Of a DNA stretch of 64,000 bases, positions 57,072 through 64,000 are shown in pieces. The notes beneath the pieces were generated by a model that did no database searches, was not told the DNA's origin, and saw only the letters and a program-made list of their open reading frames with translations. Where the stretch lies: assembly GCF_030272615.1 (NCBI RefSeq), contig NC_081405.1, positions 311,131,235-311,195,234 on the forward strand. The letters run 5' to 3'. Source of the stretch: Cryptomeria japonica. Taxonomy: Eukaryota; Streptophyta; Pinopsida; Cupressales; Cupressaceae. Position 1 is the first letter of the stretch, and each line of letters starts with the position of its first letter. Position numbers and translations under genes: made by a program.

Positions 57072-58640
57072 GGCTTTCTTCAGCCAGTTCATGCTATTGG
57101 CTACTTACAATGAGTCTGGAAATAGAATGCCGATGTCTTGCTAGACACCTCTTCTTCTAGCCTCCTATGATTCCTACCATTTTTTAGATCTGTTCATGAC
57201 TCCCATGCTCAAGGACCTCGACGTGATTCCCAATGAACCATTAGCCCATTTCAACTAGGTTCAGATGAACAGGATGCAAAATGAGCGCCCCCCTTGCGAC
57301 TGGTTCTTGGTCCTGATTTTTATTTCATCTGGGTGCATGGTTTCTCCGAGGAACCCTTTCGACTGCCTACTTATGTAACTGAATGAACCCTAGCTCTTGA
57401 AATGACTAGGCAACTGGTGAGGATCAAAAGGGCCATTGGAGCATGTAAGCATGATACCTCTATTACCAAGGACCACAAGGCCATTGGCCCAATCACTCTA
57501 GTGCAGAGGAATATAGCAGAAGAGGTTTTGACGTTGAAAATGGTGCAAATCAGCTTTGTAGTGATTGATGACTCCTAGAGCTATGACCTCGATGGCTGAC
57601 TCAGCAAAAGAAAGAATGCTGTTAAGCATGAGGCTCGAAATTCATGGGTGGAGCGTACGAACCCCCGGGTTGATGACCCGAGCTTGTATGTGGGCCCTGA
57701 TGATGATGACTTTCCTATCTTAAGACGCTCCCCATGGTTAAAATTTTACTCCCCCTTGCAAAAATTCAACCCCGTGAAGCCTATCCCTTGGGCGATGTTG
57801 GAAACTATGAAAACTTTAGTTTGGCCCAGGAAGAAAAGGGAAGACTTTTGGGTATATCGGCAAGAGGTGAGTTAGCCTAGAGCCAACATTGGAAATGTCC
57901 CCCTGGATGAACGCTTTGAGCAGGAATGGTGTAAGGCAAATAAATCTGATGATGAGGCAGGTGATAGGTCCTCATGCGGGGACTCATCTCCCGAGAGTGC
58001 CCTGCAATAGGAGGTAGAGGTTATAAATATTTAAAGGCAAGATCTGGAGCCACAAGTTCTCCTTGCTTTGGATAGTGCAGCTCGTAGACCTCATTCATAG
58101 GTTGGTAAAAGGCGGTCCGAGAAGAAGTCATGTGACTCCCCTCCAAAGAAGAGGTAGCCTCCTAGCACATTCGAGGGGAGCCCACCCTCTCAAATCCCAG
58201 AAGCATCCTCAGATCTTCAGTAACCGACATCTTCCACTGCTCAGGTACGTCCCTTTTTTCCCACATCTCTTGCTCATGTCATTTCCTCACCTGTCCCCAT
58301 TACCACAATGCAGGCCTCAATCTCTACTGCTCTCACTTTAGCCTCGACGGGTACGCCGGTTGATCCCCATAATGTTCTCCCGTAGGCCTCTGTCCCTTTC
58401 CCGATCACGACTTTTATATCCACAAATTTTCCCTCTCCAATATCAGAAGCAACCTCTGTGTCGCGTAGGCTAGGTTTTGGAGAATCCTCTCCTCAGGTTA
58501 TGGGAGTAGCGTCCTCAAGCCCTTTCCCATTAGGAACTCCCCCTTTGTCCCGTTATTTTCCCCGTCGACTCTAGCTCACCCCATCCAGACTGCTTTCGTT
58601 GAGCCTATTTCACAATTCCCTTTCACAATTCCCCCTGGTG
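57072..58640 (+). pseudogene. Extra ORF, middle region with Pro/Ser-rich linker
   Basis: Continues the frame of the preceding block with many stops. The best piece is 57648-57875 (NPRVDDPSLYVGPDDDDFPI, SPWLKFYSPLQKFNPVKPIP, KKREDFWVYRQE). From about 58140 to 58640 the sequence is rich in Pro, Ser and Thr codons in all forward frames, suggesting a flexible linker before the coiled coils. Confidence 0.5.
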
Positions 58641-58648
58641 CAGCTTTT

Positions 58649-60324
58649 GTGGGTCAGGCTATCGATAATCTAGATGAGTTCCAGCAACAAGTTACTTATG
58701 ATAGAACTACTCCCCTTGGTGAGACATGCAAGAAAAAGGAAAAGGAAGGTGCTCATCCAACCCGCCCTCATCTACAAACACATTTCAGTGAGGAAAAGGA
58801 TTGCCTCTACTTTGCAAATCTTTTCCCCAAGGTTGGCAAGCCGGAATCTCAGATGAGACCAAATGATTACACATTGCATGCTATTGACGTTAGCCTTCAA
58901 AGTGTCACGACATCTGACAAAGTAGAGATGATGGAGGAGACTTCAAAAGCTGTATCCATAGATTTTATCAAGAAGAGTCATCATCTGGAAAAGATACAAG
59001 CAGAGAATGCTAGTCTCTGATGTTCCCTCACCCATCAAAGAAAGGAAGATAAAGCCCAGAGCTCAGAAATCAATCGTCTGCAAAGCCTGTTGGCCCAAGC
59101 TAATTCAGAAAAAGGGAAGCTGTAGTCGGCCTTCAATAATGTGAGCTCTCAGTTAAAAGGCCAAGAGGTGACAAGGAACGTGGCTCTGAAGGAGTTGCAG
59201 GAGAAGGATGTGAAGATACAACAATTAAAGGCAACCTCTAGGGATGTTACTCAGATCCAAATGCACCTAGGTGAAGAAATTATTCTAGAGGAAGGTTATG
59301 CCCGCCAACTGAGTGAGGCTCAAGTATCATTGTCTGAGAAAAAGATGAAATTCAAAGTAGAACTGAAAGCGAATGAAGCTAGTCTCGGACAATCCGATGA
59401 GTGCATTTCAGAGGTGGAGACTCGTTTGCGGCATGAATAAGATCATACATTGTAGCTATAGCAAACTGTCCAAGATGGAGAGGCCAAAATCATCACTTTA
59501 GAGAATCAAGTGGCCATTGAACAAAGAAAATGCAGTAGGCTCCAGCAGGAGATGGTTGCGAAGGACGATGAAATTTCACGATTGCTCAACATTCCACTTC
59601 CGGAGCAGGTTTCCCAAGACTTTTCTACCATGTTGATAGAACTGTATGTTTCACACTGGGAAAAGATCAAGCAGTTTAGTCCTTCGTTACAACCTGTGCT
59701 GAGATTCATTCAAGATGCACAATCCCTTTGTGTAGAAGCAGAAGCCCTGGTCGATAGTTTGATGATGGTTTTGTCCCCAAAGATCCCCATAGCTCAAGAA
59801 TTGATCCAAATGTTATACGCAACTCAAGATGATGAACTGAGAGAGAAAGGAATAAATGATCACAAGCAACTGATCAAGAGAACAAATGTTTTCATCAATT
59901 ACCACAGAATGGCCTGCATACATCAGCTGCATTAGAGTCACTACAAGTTGCTGTCTCAACCATCAAGCAATGGATATAGAGGTTTGTTTCATTGGGCTTG
60001 CCTTCCCCTTTCTCCACTGATGGTTCGGTATTAAGAATTAAACAATTGTCAAGTCAGATTGAACTCATGCAACAAGATAGATCTTTCACTGAGAGCCTGA
60101 GCAACCCTGTTTCACTCGAAGATGTGGAACGCCTTCTGCATCCCCTTGCCCAGCTCTACGGTCTTTTGAAATTGGTCCACGATGAACCCGTAGGGTTTCC
60201 TTTTGATGAGGTCATCTATATAGATCAACACTATCAGAGTTTAGATGCGCAAACATTTCCTTCAGAGGAGGATTGGTCGACACTACAACAGGTCTCTAAC
60301 CTGATCCATCCTGTCCTAACATGA
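58649..60324 (+). pseudogene. Extra ORF, C-terminal coiled-coil region
   Basis: Open pieces 58649-59020, 59141-59440 and 59510-59935 share one frame; 59992-60324 is shifted. Heptad-like Leu/Glu/Lys/Gln-rich sequence runs through KKSHHLEKIQAENASL, NVALKELQEKDVKIQQLKAT and LSEAQVSLSEKKMKFKVELK, so a long coiled coil is very likely. The last part (SFTESLSNPVSLEDVERLL, DEPVGFPFDEVIYIDQHYQS) is a globular-looking tail ending 76 bp before the 3' LTR. No family recognised; a structural or Gag-like role is only a guess. Confidence 0.6.
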
Positions 60325-60399
60325 AGTCTGGTCTGCGAGCCAACAGTTTTGGGTTCCCATATTCCACAGGCAGAATTTCCCTTATTAGTCGCCAATAAA

Positions 60400-61471
60400 T
60401 GTTCACATTAAAATTCCCGTAACTAAGGTTTTCGGCTGAGTTGCTTAATTTTGCCTTTTCAGCTTTCCAGCAGTGCAGGGCGTACAAGACAATTGTCAGC
60501 TCGACATTACTCCCTCGGTCCATTTTTGGCGTTCAAGTTTTGGAGTAGCGCGACAGTGACAAATGGAGAGACATTGCTGACTAGGCTTCTTTTAGGGGCC
60601 CACCTTGTAGCGTAGTAAGCAAGCAGTTACTAGGCACCGTCATGTTTTGGTGGGCGCATTTCTGTTTGAAAGGATTTCCTACCCCGACCCTCTGTGGTTA
60701 GCGAAATCTTTTTAGTTTATGACAATATGAAGATCATTGTAGATAGGGAGTGAAGTCTTGGGGTCATTTTGCTGGTTGTGATCTTCAGGGTGACACGACA
60801 TGGTTTTTCTGTTCAAGGGCGGTTATGCCTTTTTGGCATGTTTGGGAGCTGTTTCCAGAGCCATGGGCTCTATTTATGCTTGTTTTTTCCCTATTATGAA
60901 GGGTTCAGAACTTTTCAAGGAGAACAATGAAGTTTCTAAGTAGGAATTTCAGCCTTTTTAAACTATTATTGTTTCCTAAAGAAGGTTAATCAAACTGTGC
61001 CTATGACCTTGTGATACTTCTCTTAGTATGCTTTGATGATCTTTTCTGTACTTTTCTATTAGAATTCCAATATTTTTGGAAATACATTTATCTAAGATTT
61101 TGCCGATTAAACTATGTTTTGCACTTGTTATTTGGTAAATGCATGATAAGTATTTCTTTATGTTGCAAGGAAATTTAATTGTGTCTTGGTTATGTTCCTG
61201 ATTTAGACTTGTAGATTGTTGAATGGTTTGAAAAATCATATGCACTTGGGTTTTGTGTGCTCATGTCTTCTTAAAAATGCTATGGTGAATCGCCTTAGTA
61301 GTTTAGATTTATTGTTTTAAGTATTTCCTTCTTTTCCCTTTCCTCCAAACCTGTAAGGAAGAGCTGGCTTCTCAATCCAAGAGGTCATTCAGTGAACCCT
61401 ACGCAACTGGTCCCCCATCACTGAATTTCCCATAAGGCCGTTTGTTTCCAAGGTAAAATTTAGAGTCAACA
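60400..61471 (+). repeat. 3' LTR of the Tat-like element (1072 bp)
   Basis: TGTTCACATT...AGAGTCAACA followed by AGGAC. The 30 bases before it (TTTCCCTTATTAGTCGCCAATAAA) contain no clear polypurine tract, which is unusual and may reflect decay. Confidence 0.93.
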
Positions 61472-61476
61472 AGGAC

Positions 61477-61930
61477 CAAACACATTCGAATGAATATAAT
61501 CCATAACCCTAGTAGACTTATGGGAATTGAAATAAAAAGAAACACGATGTTGTTTTCCATAAACAAAATGTTCATAGTTTTCAAACTCAAGATTACGATC
61601 ATTAAGGCCGTCAACAAGGTTCTTATTTTTTAGGGCTCTAAGACCCTTCTAACCAATGTGATGGAGTCTTTGGTTCAATAACATTGTCTTTTCAGCTAGG
61701 AGCTTCATCTCTAAAGCACTTTCACCTTTAGGCACTTAGAAAGTATAAACAACAGTCTTCATTTCCACTCGATCTGATTGTGAGGATGAAGAAGATAAAG
61801 ACCTCTTCTTGGACTTCACAGAAGCACTATTGCATTGAACCACACATGCATCTAGCTTATACAAGGTGCCAATTCGAACACCCTTAGCAAGCACCATAGA
61901 GCCTACACACCTGCACACCTGCATCACTCA
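61477..61930 (-). pseudogene. Copia pre-integrase region (right side of the split)
   Basis: Minus-strand remnants of the GAG-pre-integrase zinc region, with short pieces such as IGTLYKLDACVVQ at 61736-61927. They lead toward the Tat-like insertion and the rest of the integrase at 42266. Stops are frequent. Confidence 0.7.
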
Positions 61931-62027
61931 GCTTGCTAACTGAAGGTAAGTTCCATTCCAAACTAGGGAAATGTAGGACACCATCAATCCCCTTCACTCT
62001 ACCATCAAGGAATCAAATCTTAACTCT

Positions 62028-62270
62028 TCAACGACCAACGACCTTCAAGTGAGAGTCACCCAAATACACCTTCCCACCATAAAAAATTTCATACTTTGAA
62101 AACCAACTTCTATGAGAGGTCATATGAAAAGAGGCACATGAATATTTCAACCATACATCTTTCGATGCATGTGTTGCGAAGGCTACAAAAAAAGCATCTA
62201 ATTCATCATGCGAGGATTTATTAGAGATTATTAGAGAAATCCTTTTCACCTTACTTTCTCTTCTCCTCAC
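62028..62270 (-). pseudogene. Copia protease remnant
   Basis: Minus-strand KDVWLKYSCASFHMTSHRSW corresponds to the family motif W-LDSGAS-HMT. The catalytic Asp and Gly are replaced (Tyr and Cys), so the protease is dead. IFYGGKVYLGDSHLKVVG follows as in other copia proteases. A zinc-knuckle-like CPNYGKSGHF lies just upstream at about 62285-62315. Confidence 0.85.
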
Positions 62271-62279
62271 ACTCTTTTA

Positions 62280-62836
62280 AAAAATGACCAGATTTGCCAT
62301 AGTTCGGACATTTTGCCTTGGACTTTTAACCAGAAGACTTAGATATCCTTAGAGACTTGGATTTGCCATTCTTGTCCTTTTTCTTGCCTTTCTCCATCAT
62401 TCTATTGCCAACAACCAAGGCCTCCTTAGCCATCTCAGAAGATTTCCTTCACATCTCTTTAGATAACAATGAACCAACCACATTCTCCATCTTTAAAGTG
62501 GTTGTTGTGCTTCCAATGACCATCACAAGGTGATCCCATGAGTCTAGCAAAGAAAAATAACAAAAGAATACATTTATCTTGATCATTAATCTTGTCACTA
62601 ATAGAATTCAGTTGAATAACCAACATGTTGAACACATTCACGTGATCTGCAATAGACCCTCCTTCCTCCATCGTCAAAGAATACTTCTTTCTCAGGAATA
62701 ACTTATTTACCAAATATTTTCCTTGATAAATATCACCAAGCTTTTTCCAAAGTGTAGCTACAGTCTTCTCATGGATATTTAGGTGAACTAAATCAACCAG
62801 ACAGAGTCTTATCAAACCATTGGCTTTTCGATCCAT
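62280..62836 (-). pseudogene. Copia gag remnant
   Basis: Minus-strand MDRKANGLIRLCLVDLVHLN, ATLWKKLGDIYQGKYLVNKL and SIADHVNVFNMLVIQLNSIS are characteristic of the copia-type Gag (UBN2 family). The lysine-rich segment and zinc knuckle at 62280-62420 follow with stops and a frameshift. Confidence 0.88.
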
Positions 62837-62905
62837 TTATCCCATTCATCATGTGGTGTATTTTGAGGTTTTGTTGAAGAAACCACAATCTATAGATATC
62901 TATCC

Positions 62906-63100
62906 ATGAGCATGTCCTCCATTTTGAGTTTTCACAAATTAAATTTGCTACCATTAAATTTATCCATCTCTATTATGTTGGATGTGCTTGCCATATTAAA
63001 ATTGCAAAAAAGTGATGAAATCTTCCTCTGCAAAACTCTTACTAAAAGTAGATTAGCACAAAAAACCTGTCATCCCAACAACAATAACAAAGCTAGCCAG
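62906..63100 (-). other. Copia leader between gag and primer-binding site
   Basis: Untranslated leader plus the first codons of Gag on the minus strand. No independent gene is supported; the plus-strand ORF at 62906-63229 has no recognisable domain. Confidence 0.5.
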
Positions 63101-63425
63101 GCTCTAATACCAATTGAAAGGAAGCCAAAGTGCATAATAACACTTCCAAATGCTAAATCTAACATAAGAGATGATGCAAAAATTTCTTACAAACCCTTAA
63201 ACTATTGCAGATTAGATAAACACATATAAAATCAGCTTTAAACAAAAAAAACCACAACACCAGATATATGTGGGAAACTATTTTGAAAAAAAAACGCACT
63301 CTTAAAAATCTAGACTCATTTGTATTATCAACAACACCAATAGTTACAATACAATGCATAGAGTCAATGCTCTTCAAGAGTAGCTACAACAAAAATAACA
63401 AAGCTATCCAGGCTCTAATACCAAT
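63101..63425 (-). repeat. Duplicated LTR end plus primer-binding site (311-bp period)
   Basis: The minus-strand primer-binding site TTGGTATTAGAGCC occurs twice, at 63101-63114 and 63412-63425. Each copy is followed, going right, by the same LTR end (TGAAAGG(A/T)AGCC...). The unit 63115-63425 therefore contains about 280 bp of LTR plus about 30 bp of leader in tandem with the true LTR edge. Confidence 0.88.
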
Positions 63426-64000
63426 TGAAAGGTAGCCAACATGCGGAACAACACTTTCAAATGCTAAATCTAACATGAGAGATGATGCAAAAATTTCTTA
63501 CAAACCTTTAATCTATTACGGATTAGATAAACACATATAAAATCAGATTTAAATAAATAAAACCACAACACCAGATATATGTGGGAAAACTGTTTTGGAA
63601 AAAAAATGTACACTTAAAAATCCAGACTCATTTGTATTATCAACAACACCAATAGTTACAATACAATGCATAGAGCCAATGCTCTTCAAGAGTAGCTACA
63701 ATAGAGAAATCGAAAACAATTTCGGCAGCAACAACACCTTAGCAAATAATCAGCTTGTCTCATAAAGACAAGTAAGCCATCAACATATAAATAGAGCTCA
63801 TCACAAAGAGGTATGCGCCCATGATTTCCAAAACCATCTTCAATGCCCACGAGGCAAGTTGTGTCACAAGTGACACCTTGCTAATCCCATGACATGTTGC
63901 ACATAACAACTCTCAAAGCAACAACACCTATCTCTTCCATAATGATCATCTTGCCAAATGTAATGTAAGTACAACATAGAAGTTTCTATGACCAAATAGG
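63426..64000 (-). repeat. 5' LTR of the split copia element, cut by the window end
   Basis: Homologous to 38859-39342 of the 3' LTR; shared phrases include ATAGAGCTCATCACAAAGA and AAGTTGTGTCACAAG. The last bases of the window (GACCAAATAGG) correspond to about position 39342, so roughly 250 bp of this LTR lie outside. Confidence 0.9.

Larger units (their letters stand above)
42276..61471 (+). mobile_element. Tat/Ogre-like Ty3/gypsy element, 19.2 kb, TSD AGGAC
   Basis: LTRs 42276-43348 and 60400-61471 share TGTTCACATTAAAATTCCCG...GAGTCAACA and are flanked by AGGAC at 42271-42275 and 61472-61476. A sample of about 200 bp differs at roughly 4% of sites. The internal order is gag, protease, archaeal-type RNase H, RT, degenerate RNase H and integrase (43409-49370). 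Then come about 11 kb without pol: an antisense ORF (interrupted by a 5.4-kb insertion) and a 4-kb sense coding region up to the 3' LTR. The second RNase H and great length put it in or near the Tat lineage of non-chromoviral gypsy elements. No chromodomain is present. Confidence 0.92.
38859..64000 (-). mobile_element. Minus-strand Ty1/copia element split by the Tat-like element, runs off the window
   Basis: 3' LTR at 38859-39595; then on the minus strand RNase H, RT and integrase remnants (39911-42266). After removal of 42276-61471 the integrase N-terminus, protease and gag follow (61477-62836), then the primer-binding site and 5' LTR (from 63101). The integrase reading is interrupted exactly at the AGGAC duplication of the inserted element. 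All ORFs are broken. The 5' LTR is cut by the window end, so the outer target-site duplication cannot be tested. Confidence 0.93.

Noticed and set aside
56235-60324. Envelope glycoprotein of a retrovirus-like element
   Set aside because: No signal peptide, transmembrane segment or cleavage site is visible; the C-terminus is coiled coil plus a soluble-looking tail.

Overview
This window looks like nuclear DNA of a seed plant with a very large, repeat-filled genome. A gymnosperm (conifer-like) is my best guess. The reasons are one plant-type RBR ubiquitin-ligase gene with GT-AG introns, one of them about 28 kb long, and a surrounding mass of decayed Ty3/gypsy, Ty1/copia and L1-type LINE elements, long solo LTRs and diverged minisatellites. 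No prokaryotic, organellar or CRISPR features are visible. The species cannot be fixed from the sequence alone.

Layout. (1) 1-8150: AT-rich intergenic DNA. It holds a diverged array of palindrome-centred repeats (1-680), a small hairpin cluster (2820-2882), an orphan copia-type LTR with its primer-binding site (3303-4571), a hexanucleotide microsatellite and a 146-bp tandem duplication. (2) 8365-37497: the only host gene I can support, an RBR (RING1-IBR-RING2) E3 ligase of the plant RSL1-like type. It has three exons (8365-8703, 36578-37179, 37389-37497) that join in phase to 349 codons. (3) Intron 1 (8704-36577) is a stack of nested transposons. There is a complete-ended but decayed chromovirus (10511-17034, TSD CACAT) and a minus-strand Ty3/gypsy element (about 17924-29225) cut by a solo LTR (TSD CTCAT), a 6-kb LINE (19-bp TSD) and another solo LTR (TSD ATCTT). 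The LINE is itself cut by a solo LTR (TSD CCTTG) and a 565-bp insertion. Beyond these lie an 83-bp repeat zone, a truncated minus-strand copia element (30950-34925) and a three-fold repeat of the DNA just before exon 2. (4) 38859-64000: a minus-strand Ty1/copia element that runs off the window. It is split by a 19.2-kb Tat/Ogre-like Ty3/gypsy element (42276-61471, TSD AGGAC), which carries a further 5.4-kb LTR-like insertion (49728-55163, TSD ATAAC).

The most unusual object is the 19.2-kb Tat-like element. An archaeal-type RNase H with all four acidic residues lies upstream of the reverse transcriptase, between protease and RT. The normal RT-linked RNase H has lost its catalytic residues. Between pol and the 3' LTR there is an antisense ORF with an acidic tail and a separate 4-kb sense coding region ending in long coiled coils. 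A segment of the antisense ORF is clearly related to an ORF lying after the RNase H domain of the LINE in intron 1, so one unrecognised protein family is attached to two unrelated kinds of retroelement.

The order of insertion can be read from the nesting: gypsy, then LINE, then solo LTRs in the intron; copia, then Tat-like element, then the 5.4-kb insertion on the right. Most premature stops in the chromovirus are TAG where the family has glutamine (CAG), as expected from deamination of CHG-methylated cytosine.
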